DNA of 64,000 nt from Clostridia bacterium. Lineage in GTDB: Bacteria > Bacillota > Clostridia > Oscillospirales > Acutalibacteraceae. This document shows positions 1-6,736 of the stretch, piece by piece. The notes under the pieces are model-generated. The model saw only the letters and a list, made by a program, of their open reading frames with translations. It was not told the origin of the DNA and did no database searches. The stretch lies in contig JAGAJB010000003.1 of NCBI GenBank assembly GCA_017626295.1, positions 42,583 to 106,582 of the forward strand, written 5' to 3'. Numbering within the stretch: position 1 is the first letter of the stretch; every line of letters begins with the position of its first letter. Position numbers and translations under genes: made by a program.

Positions 1-268
1 TAAAATGGCTACCCTGTTTTTTCAAACCGTATAAGAACAACGGTATGTTCAAAACAAGAAGAAATATTGAAAGGGTGAGATATTCGGGTGTTATCTGCGC
101 CAAAAGCATAGATGTTCCCGAAATACCGCTGTCGTACAGTTTAACAGGGTTTAAAAATACGGTTATACCGAAAGCATTTATTATGCCGGCTAACGTAAGC
201 ATTATAAAGTTACGTATTTTGAATTTTTTTATGTTTTCAAGTATTTTTTGTTTTCTCGTCTTGTTCAT
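1..268 (-). CDS. YitT-family (DUF2179/DUF161) membrane protein, N-terminal part
   Basis: The gene runs off the left edge; 89 N-terminal residues are visible. Reading on the minus strand from the ATG at 268, a short basic start (MNKTRKQKILEN) is followed by a hydrophobic helix and then the stretch NPVKLYDSGISGTSMLL, which matches the conserved first segment of YitT-type membrane proteins. A second hydrophobic segment (LSIFLLVLNIPLFLYG) follows before the cut. The start is supported by AAGGGAG seven bases upstream and by a good promoter at 310-338. The family consists of multi-pass membrane proteins with a C-terminal cytoplasmic DUF2179 domain; their transported substrate is not established. 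The C-terminal domain cannot be seen here. Confidence 0.8.
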   Translation of the reverse strand, partial: MNKTRKQKILENIKKFKIRNFIMLTLAGIINAFGITVFLNPVKLYDSGISGTSMLLAQITPEYLTLSIFLLVLNIPLFLYGLKKQGSHF

Positions 269-309
269 AATCATCTCCCTTTAGGTTATATATTTAATTA
301 TATGCTGAA

Positions 310-338
310 ATTATAACATAAATTTAATTAAATGTAAA
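310..338 (-). promoter_or_regulatory. Sigma-A type promoter for the YitT-family gene
   Basis: On the minus strand TTTACA (333-338) is separated by exactly 17 bases from TATAAT (310-315). It lies about 45 bases upstream of the ATG at 268. Confidence 0.7.
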
Positions 339-351
339 ATAACAAGATTAT

Positions 352-403
352 GCCAACGCCGTTCCGAAAATTTTGCATTCCGCATTTTGAATTTTGCATT
401 TTA
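352..403 (+). repeat. Copy of dispersed intergenic repeat (GCCAACGC-GTTCCGAAA plus low-complexity tail)
   Basis: The stretch starts GCCAACGCCGTTCCGAAA and continues with a low-complexity run of ATTTTGCATT-like units. The same head and a similar tail occur at 6597-6655, and the head occurs in reverse at 6388-6411. It sits between the nhaC terminator and the YitT promoter and shows no coding signal. Confidence 0.55.
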
Positions 404-438
404 AAAAACCGCCTGACCTTTTGGTCAAGCGGTTTTTG
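403..438 (-). terminator. Rho-independent terminator of the nhaC gene
   Basis: On the minus strand, AAAACCGCTTGACC pairs with GGTCAGGCGGTTTT around an AAAA loop, followed by T residues. It begins four bases after the nhaC stop codon. Confidence 0.85.
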
Positions 439-441
439 CTG

Positions 442-2268
442 TTATGCTTTTTTTGCTGTTACTTTTTTGATAATGAAGAGAGTTCCTATCATAAGTACCA
501 ATGCAATGGGTAATGCGATTATCCAGTTGGGAACGAAACCTGCAATAATATAACTTACTGCGGAAACGCCTGCAACTGTCAATGCGTATGGTAACTGAGT
601 TGAAACGTGGTTAAGATGGTCGCACTGTGCGCCTGCGGATGCCATAATTGTTGTATCCGAAATGGGTGAGCAGTGGTCACCGCAAACAGCACCGGCCATG
701 CAAGCGGAAATGGAAACGATTGTAAGGGGGTTGTCAGCAGAGAATACACTGAGTACGATGGGGATAAGAATACCGAATGTACCCCATGAAGTACCTGTTG
801 CGAAAGAAAGACCAACTGCAATAACGAAGATTATTGCAGGAAGGAATGCCTGGAATGCACCTGCACTGCCTTCGATAAGTTGTGAAATGAATATCTTTGC
901 ACCGAGGGAGTCTGTCATTGCTTTAAGAGTCCAAGCACAAGCAAGAATCATAATAGCGGGAACCATCGATTTGAAACCTTCGGGAAGAGAATCCATAATC
1001 TGTTTGAAAGAAAGAACTCTTCTTGCAAGATAGTATGCAATTGTAATAATAATTGAAACAAATGCACCGTATGCAAGGCCCACAGAAGCATCACTGTTTG
1101 AGAAAGCAACAATGAAGTTTTCACCTGAGAAGAATCCGCCTGAATAAATCATACCGATTACGCAACTGATAATAAGAATGATAATCGGGATAACAAGGTC
1201 AATAACTTTACCCTTCTCGTTAACTGTCATTTCCTGAATTGCCTGTTCGGTACCGCTTGTGAAAAGGTTGCCGTTTTCTTTAGCGTTCTTTTCGTGCTTT
1301 TTCATAGGACCGTACTCAAGGCCGGAAATTGCAAGGAATATCATCATTACGATAGTAAGTAAAGCGTAGAAGTTGTAGGGAATAGCCTGAATGAAAAGGC
1401 TTATACCGCTTTCTGCGCCTGCACCTCTTGCGAAACCTGCAACTGCGGCTGCCCAGGAAGAAATGGGAGCAATAATACAAACAGGTGCTGCGGTTGCGTC
1501 AATAAGGTATGAAAGTTTAGCACGTGAAACTTTGTGAGAGTCTGTAACGGGGCGCATAACCGAACCAACTGTAAGGCAGTTGAAATAGTCATCGATGAAA
1601 ATAAGAACACCAAGAGCAATTGTTGCAAGTTGAGCGCCTACTCTTGATTTAATGTGTGCTGTTGCCCATCTGCCGAATGCAGCGGAACCGCCTGCTTTGT
1701 TCATCATTGAAACAAGAGCACCTAATAGGATAAGAAAGAGAAGAATACCCATATTGTATGAGTCGGCAACGTTTGCAATAAAGCCGTCGCTTACTACGTG
1801 AACAAGAGTACCTTCAAAATTACCGCCTGCATAAATTGCACCGCCCACGATAATACCGATTACAAGTGAGGAATAAACCTCTTTTGTAATAAGAGCAAGA
1901 ACGATTGCAATAATGGGAGCAAGGAGTGCTGCGAAAGTAGCGTATGTAGGAATAGACTCGCGTACTTTTGCAATAGCACTATCTACGTGTGCTTCAAAGT
2001 TCGGGTCTGCTTCAAGGTTATCTGCATAACTTTCTACGTAAGACAATGCAGAGTCACCGTCAGACAAGTCATAGTCTTTATAACCTTCGGGGTCAGATTC
2101 GTCATAGACGACTGTGAATTGATTTTCTGTCTGTACGGGGGCTTCAATAGCAGCAACATCGTTAGCAGGAACTGCTTCGGCTGATGCAGAGCAAATTGTA
2201 CCCAATGTGAATGTAAAAATACACATTACAAGCACAGCAAAAAATCTGCGTTTTCTTGTGTTTTTCAT
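442..2268 (-). CDS. nhaC: NhaC-family Na+/H+ antiporter with secreted-type N-terminal extension
   Basis: About 608 residues, predicted integral membrane antiporter of the NhaC family (sodium or a small organic substrate in, proton exchange). Many hydrophobic segments begin near residue 110 (TYATFAALLAPIIAIVLALI). Family hallmarks are visible: the segment around FIDDYFNCLTVGSVMRPVTD and, near the C-terminus, GTSWGTFGILIPIVL and CGDHCSPISDTTI. The first 110 residues are unusual: a typical signal peptide (basic KNTRKRR, hydrophobic core, SASA cleavage-like site) followed by about 75 acidic residues that should lie outside the membrane. I chose the ATG at 2268 because AGGA lies eight bases upstream; an ATG at 2277 is the alternative. 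Transcription starts from a strong promoter and ends at a terminator immediately after the gene, so it is monocistronic. Substrate is not determinable from sequence. Confidence 0.9.
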   Translation of the reverse strand: MKNTRKRRFFAVLVMCIFTFTLGTICSASAEAVPANDVAAIEAPVQTENQFTVVYDESDPEGYKDYDLSDGDSALSYVESYADNLEADPNFEAHVDSAIAKVRESIPTYATFAALLAPIIAIVLALITKEVYSSLVIGIIVGGAIYAGGNFEGTLVHVVSDGFIANVADSYNMGILLFLILLGALVSMMNKAGGSAAFGRWATAHIKSRVGAQLATIALGVLIFIDDYFNCLTVGSVMRPVTDSHKVSRAKLSYLIDATAAPVCIIAPISSWAAAVAGFARGAGAESGISLFIQAIPYNFYALLTIVMMIFLAISGLEYGPMKKHEKNAKENGNLFTSGTEQAIQEMTVNEKGKVIDLVIPIIILIISCVIGMIYSGGFFSGENFIVAFSNSDASVGLAYGAFVSIIITIAYYLARRVLSFKQIMDSLPEGFKSMVPAIMILACAWTLKAMTDSLGAKIFISQLIEGSAGAFQAFLPAIIFVIAVGLSFATGTSWGTFGILIPIVLSVFSADNPLTIVSISACMAGAVCGDHCSPISDTTIMASAGAQCDHLNHVSTQLPYALTVAGVSAVSYIIAGFVPNWIIALPIALVLMIGTLFIIKKVTAKKA

Positions 2269-2300
2269 AAAAAACATCCTTTTCCTTATTTAATATACAA

Positions 2301-2329
2301 ATTTTATATTGTTATTTACCGTTTGTCAA
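2301..2329 (-). promoter_or_regulatory. Sigma-A promoter of nhaC
   Basis: Minus strand TTGACA (2324-2329), 17-base spacer, TAAAAT (2301-2306), about 30 bases upstream of the start codon. Confidence 0.8.
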
Positions 2330-2392
2330 CCTAATAGGAATTTTTTGTCATTATTACATAAACAAAGGGGTCAGACTTTGTTTAAAAAAAAT

Positions 2393-2421
2393 AAAACAAA
2401 CGGCACACTACCGTTTGTTTT
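2393..2421 (-). terminator. Terminator downstream of the M23 protein gene
   Basis: AAAACAAACGG pairs with CCGTTTGTTTT (11 bp) with T-rich sequence beyond on the minus strand. It follows the M23 stop at 2429 by eight bases. Confidence 0.75.
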
Positions 2422-2428
2422 TCATTTT

Positions 2429-3298
2429 TTATTTACCCATAAGTTCCAACGGGTCTACATTTTTACCTTTGTAAATTACTTCAAAGTGTAAGTGGCTTAA
2501 ATCTGATTTTTCACAAGGAACACTGTCCAGATAGCCTATAACCGCACCTGCTTTTACCGTGTCACCTGCTTTTACTTCCAAAACGTCTTTATTAAGTCCG
2601 CAATATTTTGCAATTACTTCATTTCCGTGGTCAATTTCCACTACTGTTCCGTAGAGTGGGTCATTATATACTTTGCTGACTTTACCGTAGGAAATTGCTA
2701 AAACCTGTGCTCCGTCAGCGCCCTTGAAATCTATTCCGGCGTGTGTTCGCCAATCTCCCATTGTTGCGTTATATATAGGGGTTTCGGGACTATAATCTTT
2801 AGTAATATCAGTACCTAAGGGGAGAGTGTAGTAATCTGAATAAGGTACGGCATATTCAGATTTCTCCGTTGTGCTTTCGGTGGTTTCGGTTTTTGTCTCA
2901 GTTTCGGTTTCGGTTTCTTCCGTGCGTGTGTCGGGTACATCCGTTAAATTCTGACGCACTTCAAAGTCCGGCTCTTCTGTTACATTGTAAATATTGATGT
3001 TTGGGTTTTCTGTTGTTGCAGGTAAAGTAATTTCTTCATTGGGGAAAGTTGCATTAAAACCCTCTAATGCATTTTCTGTTGCAATTTTTGCAGTAAGTGC
3101 ACCGCCGACTGCGAAAAGCAAAGCAACTGCGTATGCAATTTTTACTCCGCGCATTCTTTGGCGGTGTTTTGTTGCTTCGTCTGTACGGTTACTTTTTGAT
3201 GCCCTTATGGGTTGTGTTTCCGATTCCGGCTCATTTGAGGGGATTTCCATAGGATTTTTTTGTTCGTCGGGGGAATGAATATCGTTTCTGTCATCCAT
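2429..3298 (-). CDS. SpoIIQ-like membrane-anchored M23 peptidase
   Basis: 289 residues. A 50-residue polar cytoplasmic start is followed by one membrane helix (about 51-72), an acidic, Glu/Thr-rich linker (about 120-147) and an M23/LytM domain (about 165-287). The metal-site pattern is complete: H186 and D190 in HAGIDF, and H269-x-H271 in HLHFEV. This topology and the sequence WRTHAGID before the first metal ligands resemble SpoIIQ, the forespore partner of the SpoIIIAH channel; clostridial SpoIIQ proteins keep the zinc ligands, unlike the Bacillus one. I infer an envelope peptidoglycan hydrolase, possibly sporulation-specific. No clear sigma-F promoter was recognised. GGAG lies nine bases before the ATG. 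A general cell-wall endopeptidase is the alternative. Confidence 0.8.
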   Translation of the reverse strand: MDDRNDIHSPDEQKNPMEIPSNEPESETQPIRASKSNRTDEATKHRQRMRGVKIAYAVALLFAVGGALTAKIATENALEGFNATFPNEEITLPATTENPNINIYNVTEEPDFEVRQNLTDVPDTRTEETETETETKTETTESTTEKSEYAVPYSDYYTLPLGTDITKDYSPETPIYNATMGDWRTHAGIDFKGADGAQVLAISYGKVSKVYNDPLYGTVVEIDHGNEVIAKYCGLNKDVLEVKAGDTVKAGAVIGYLDSVPCEKSDLSHLHFEVIYKGKNVDPLELMGK

Positions 3299-3385
3299 AA
3301 TTAAACGCTCCTTTTTAAAGTCAGTTTAATTATTAACAGAATTTACAAAAATATACGTCGATTTATGTAACAACATTTATTTTTC

Positions 3386-3535
3386 AAAAAAGAAAATACA
3401 CCGACTGAGGGGACAGACGGTGTATTTCCGGTACACGGTATAACACAATGCACCAAGGGTTTACTTGAGGAGGGGTTAGTTTCTGAAAAAAGAAACTAAG
3501 TACAAGTACTCGGGTGCGGCTCCCTTTCCAAGTAC
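3386..3535 (-). ncRNA. Structured small RNA candidate (6S RNA-like)
   Basis: A roughly 150-base transcription unit without an ORF. On the minus strand a TATACT box (3542-3547) precedes a region that ends in a strong terminator (3394-3427). Between them CAATGTAC (near 3536-3529) pairs with GTGCATTG (near 3450), and a long internal hairpin forms from TTAGTTTCT against AGAAACTAA with an outer TACTTG/CAAGTA helix interrupted by a C/U-rich bulge. A closing stem, a bubble and a long terminal hairpin of this size resemble 6S RNA, but I could not match the primary sequence to a known family. It could instead be a leader with a premature terminator acting on the M23 gene 90 bases downstream. Confidence 0.5.
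3394..3427 (-). terminator. Terminator of the small RNA
   Basis: AAATACACCG and CGGTGTATTT form a perfect 10-bp stem; the minus strand continues with TTTCTTTTTT. Confidence 0.85.
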
Positions 3536-3647
3536 ATTGACAGTATACTATAAAAAAGAATACAAAAGATGAACATTTTGTGAATTATCCGAAAACTTTG
3601 TCGTATTTTATCAGAAAAACAACAAATGTCGGAAAACATTACCATTG

Positions 3648-3663
3648 TGTTTCACGTGAAACA
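3648..3663. promoter_or_regulatory. parS site (ParB/Spo0J binding palindrome)
   Basis: TGTTTCACGTGAAACA is a perfect 16-bp palindrome identical to the bacterial chromosomal parS consensus (TGTTNCACGTGAAACA). It lies in the intergenic region after the GPH transporter gene. A second perfect copy lies at 6336-6351. Confidence 0.92.
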
Positions 3664-3670
3664 AAGAAAT

Positions 3671-3694
3671 AACCGCACGATACATCGTGCGGTT
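3671..3694 (-). terminator. Terminator of the GPH transporter gene
   Basis: AACCGCACGAT pairs perfectly with ATCGTGCGGTT (11 bp, two-base spacer); the minus strand continues ATTTCTTTG. It begins eight bases after the stop codon at 3702 and directly abuts the parS site. Confidence 0.8.
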
Positions 3695-3701
3695 GTGGTC
3701 T

Positions 3702-6239
3702 TTATTTCTTCGCGGCTTTTGCAGCAGCTTTTTCTGCTTTGATTTTATCATTCAAAGCTTTTTCTTCAGCAAGTCTTTTTTCATTTTCAATTCTTGCTTT
3801 TTCTACTGCTTCTTCGTGTCTTACCTTAGCCTCGTCATAAAGTGCTTCGATTTCTTCAAAGTGACTGTAATTTTCTTTCTGCTCTAAAATTTTCTTTGCA
3901 TCAAGATAAGGCTTTGCGGCGCGGTTGAAGAATGCGTGCTTATCCATTTGAGCTTTTGAGTTTTTGCGTGCTTCATTGCGCTCTGCTTCCACAGATTTGA
4001 TCTGAGCCTTGAGACCTTTGACTTTTTCATTGTCCTTAGCCTTTTTAGCAATTCTTAAATCGTTTGCAAGGTCTTTGAGTTTTGCATCGCATTCATCTTC
4101 GGCACCGAAGAATTTTTCGAGAACTGCGAAATCGGGCTGAACAAAATCCTGTCCGTTGCTAAAGTGCTTTTTAATAGCTTTGTAAGATGCTTTTTTATTC
4201 TTAGCAATTTCAACGGCGATTTTTCGTATAGCCTTTTCTTCCTTAGTTGATTTCGGAAGAGCCTTTGCAACTCTGATTTCTTCTTTAATAGTTGCAATAT
4301 CTGTGGTGAGAAGACCGTCAAGACCGTTTATGAATACTTTTCTGTTTTCTGCAACCTCAAGTTTAACGGCATCGGTTGAGAATTTATCAAGTTCTTCACA
4401 AACGAATTTTGCTATTTCTATTTCCTCATTAAACTCTTTGTCAGCAAGGTAAGCTTTTTTAGCAGCCTTGCGTGCAACTTTGTCTGAAATGCCTTTATAA
4501 GATTTCTTATCTAAACTCTTAGGTGTAGCAACAGCCATTTCTTTGGATGTACGAATTAGTTCTACGCCTTCAACAAGAGTTGCATCTGTAAGAACACCGT
4601 TACCGTAGTCCTCAAACATAGCACGTATTTTAAGAACACGGACAATAGACTTTTGTTTTCTTTCGTTAAGGTCATACCAGAAGAACGGGATAACATTCAT
4701 CAAAGCGCCAAATGCGGCTAAAACGATTAAAACATCAACAAGGCCTAAAAGAATATCGGGATCATAAAGTGCAGAATAAGCATTGGAGTAGTTATCCTGA
4801 CCGCGTGCTAACTGTTCTTCAAGAATTTTTCCGACTGTGGTGAATTCATCTTTTCCCAAATTTATGACTCGATTGAGAATTTCGGGATCAGAAGTAACGA
4901 GTCTGGCATTTTTCTCAGTAATACCTCTTTGTTTGTAAATGAAGGGAAGAACAGAGGAGGTTGCGAGAGCCAATACAGTACCGATAGTATTTACTGCGGA
5001 GAACATACCGTCAATACGTTCGCCTGTTTTGTATTGCTGATAATCGCGGATGTCAGCCTGAATAGAGGGGTTGAGTATGTGAGCAAATGAACCCATAAGA
5101 GCATTAAGCCACAAGCAGGACATTATAAGAAGAATTGTGACATTATATGTAATCTCATCGGTAAAGAGAAGCATTGCCAGAATAAATACTATGTTAAACA
5201 GATTCGTTACAACGAGAACGGCTTTTTTACCCCATTTACGAATGCAGAAAGGTGCTGCAAGCATACCCCAAAGAGATGCGTTTCCGTAAACGGTCTGGAT
5301 AATTCCGAAGGTAGCACCTGAACACGCTCCGCCATAATCATAGAGCCATCTCATTATGTTACTGTAAGAACTTTCAAGGAAACCTATCCAGCCTGCAAGG
5401 GAAATAATCCAGAAATATTTATTTTTGGCTACGGCTTTAAGAGCATCTGTAAACTTAATTTGTACTACGTGAGTTCTTGCCTGAACAATTTTTTCTTCCG
5501 TGTGTTTATAGACAACAATGCAAAGAAGAATACCCAATACTGTAAGAATAGGGTAAAGTAATCTGTAAACACGGATATCCGTTGAGTTGGACTTGAACAA
5601 ATATTGAGCAATAAGAGGAGTGAAAAGATTTACAACAGTTGGAGCAAAGGAGTAAACGATACTCTTAACTGAAGCAACGTCGGCTCTTTCCTGGGAGTTG
5701 GGGGAAAGTACGTGAATAAGATTCTCGTATCCGTCATAAAAGAAATAGTAAAAAAAGTGCAGGAGAAGGTTGAGAACCATAACAATAGCACATTTTGCAA
5801 TATATGCTAACGATTTACCTAAAATTACACGATCTCCGAAAATAGTGGTCAAAGCGTCGTACGGGAACCAAACCATAGTTACGCAGATAATAGCGGCAGG
5901 TATGGCCATAGTAACTATGTAAGGACGGTATTTACCGGCTTTGTTTCGGGTATTGTCGATGATGTTTGCACGAACTGCTGTAAGAGGTATATTCGCAAGA
6001 ACTGCAATAACGTACATTGCGTATAAATCCATAGGCGCAATACCCAATACACTTGAAAGCAAGGTATTGTTAGCGGAAAGTAAGCAAGCAGTACCCATTG
6101 TGATAATCATATAGGCACCGATACCGCCACCGGAATATGCGGCAATTTCGCGGAAGGTCATATAGCGACCTGCCATAGGAGTTTTCCAATAGGTTTTTAC
6201 CTTGGAAACACCCTCAAGGGCTTTTTCTTTTAAATTCAT
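3702..6239 (-). CDS. GPH-family sugar:cation symporter with long charged C-terminal tail
   Basis: 845 residues. The first 520 or so form a 12-helix MFS_2 / glycoside-pentoside-hexuronide symporter; the N-terminal pattern (REIAAYSGGGIGAYMI, and NIIDNTRNKAGKYRPY in the first cytoplasmic loop) is typical. Family members are usually 450-550 residues long. The remaining 300 residues are soluble, very rich in Lys, Glu and Ala, and predicted mostly helical coiled coil (for example EKARIENEKRLAEEKA near the end); I recognise no domain there. GGAG lies six bases before the ATG and a clear promoter is at 6281-6309; a terminator follows. The gene stands alone, flanked by parS sites. Substrate is unknown; related tailed transporters are common in gut Clostridia. 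Confidence 0.8.
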   Translation of the reverse strand: MNLKEKALEGVSKVKTYWKTPMAGRYMTFREIAAYSGGGIGAYMIITMGTACLLSANNTLLSSVLGIAPMDLYAMYVIAVLANIPLTAVRANIIDNTRNKAGKYRPYIVTMAIPAAIICVTMVWFPYDALTTIFGDRVILGKSLAYIAKCAIVMVLNLLLHFFYYFFYDGYENLIHVLSPNSQERADVASVKSIVYSFAPTVVNLFTPLIAQYLFKSNSTDIRVYRLLYPILTVLGILLCIVVYKHTEEKIVQARTHVVQIKFTDALKAVAKNKYFWIISLAGWIGFLESSYSNIMRWLYDYGGACSGATFGIIQTVYGNASLWGMLAAPFCIRKWGKKAVLVVTNLFNIVFILAMLLFTDEITYNVTILLIMSCLWLNALMGSFAHILNPSIQADIRDYQQYKTGERIDGMFSAVNTIGTVLALATSSVLPFIYKQRGITEKNARLVTSDPEILNRVINLGKDEFTTVGKILEEQLARGQDNYSNAYSALYDPDILLGLVDVLIVLAAFGALMNVIPFFWYDLNERKQKSIVRVLKIRAMFEDYGNGVLTDATLVEGVELIRTSKEMAVATPKSLDKKSYKGISDKVARKAAKKAYLADKEFNEEIEIAKFVCEELDKFSTDAVKLEVAENRKVFINGLDGLLTTDIATIKEEIRVAKALPKSTKEEKAIRKIAVEIAKNKKASYKAIKKHFSNGQDFVQPDFAVLEKFFGAEDECDAKLKDLANDLRIAKKAKDNEKVKGLKAQIKSVEAERNEARKNSKAQMDKHAFFNRAAKPYLDAKKILEQKENYSHFEEIEALYDEAKVRHEEAVEKARIENEKRLAEEKALNDKIKAEKAAAKAAKK

Positions 6240-6280
6240 TACGTTTCTCCTTTTTATGAGATTTGTTTACACATATCATA

Positions 6281-6309
6281 AGTATACCATAATATATAGA
6301 TTACTGCAA
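6281..6309 (-). promoter_or_regulatory. Sigma-A promoter of the GPH transporter
   Basis: Minus strand TTGCAG (6304-6309), 17-base spacer, TATACT (6281-6286), about 40 bases before the ATG at 6239. Confidence 0.75.
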
Positions 6310-6335
6310 GTAAAAAAATATAGAGAAACATATGA

Positions 6336-6351
6336 TGTTTCACGTGAAACA
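6336..6351. promoter_or_regulatory. parS site, second copy
   Basis: TGTTTCACGTGAAACA again, a perfect palindrome, 2.7 kb from the first. It lies just upstream of the GPH gene promoter. Confidence 0.92.
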
Positions 6352-6359
6352 AAAATAAA

Positions 6360-6705
6360 TTAGGAGTTAGGAATTAGGAATTAGGAGTTTCGGAACGCTT
6401 GCGCGTTGATTATATATTTCTTTCGCATAGAACAACTATTTACCGCTAAAAATTATTTTATACATAAAAAATTACCGTAGAACAACAAAACAGATTTCTG
6501 TTCTACGGTAGTTTTAATTATCAGTAAATTTATTGTTGCGGTTCAGGCAAGCCGAGCCCTACGATAATTTGTTTTCTGCATAAATGATTTATAAATTGCC
6601 AACGCAGTTCCGAAATTTGCCATTTTCCATTTCCAATTTGCCATTATAATAGCCGTGCGCAGCACCCTTAACTCCTCATTCCTCACTCCTAATTCCTAAT
6701 TAAAA
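6360..6705. repeat. MITE-like intergenic element with inverted low-complexity ends
   Basis: The left end reads AGGAGTTAGGAATTAGGAAT and continues to TTTCGGAACGCTTGCGCGTTG; the right end carries the inverse (ACTCCTCATTCCTCACTCC then TAATTCCTAATTA) preceded by CGTGCGCAGCACCC. An internal head GCCAACGCAGTTCCGAAA at 6597-6614 with an ATTTGCCATT-type tail repeats the unit seen at 352-403. In the middle is a strong hairpin (TACCGTAGAAC 6473-6483 with GTTCTACGGTA 6500-6510). There is no ORF. This fills most of the gap between the GPH and EF-G-like genes. Confidence 0.6.
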
Positions 6706-6733
6706 AACCGCCTGCAACAGCAGACGGTTTTTG
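6703..6733 (-). terminator. Terminator of the EF-G-like gene
   Basis: Minus strand AAAACCGTCTGC pairs with GCAGGCGGTTTT (one G-U pair), then TTTT. It starts four bases after the stop codon. Confidence 0.85.
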
Positions 6734-6736
6734 GTT

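Noticed and set aside
1516..1531. Possible third parS (GCACGTGAAACT) inside nhaC
   Set aside because: Four mismatches to the palindrome, including most of the left arm; it is coding sequence.
2360..2383. AAACAAAG/CTTTGTTT inverted repeat before the M23 terminator
   Set aside because: A weak AT-rich stem next to the real terminator; it may only be terminator decay or chance.
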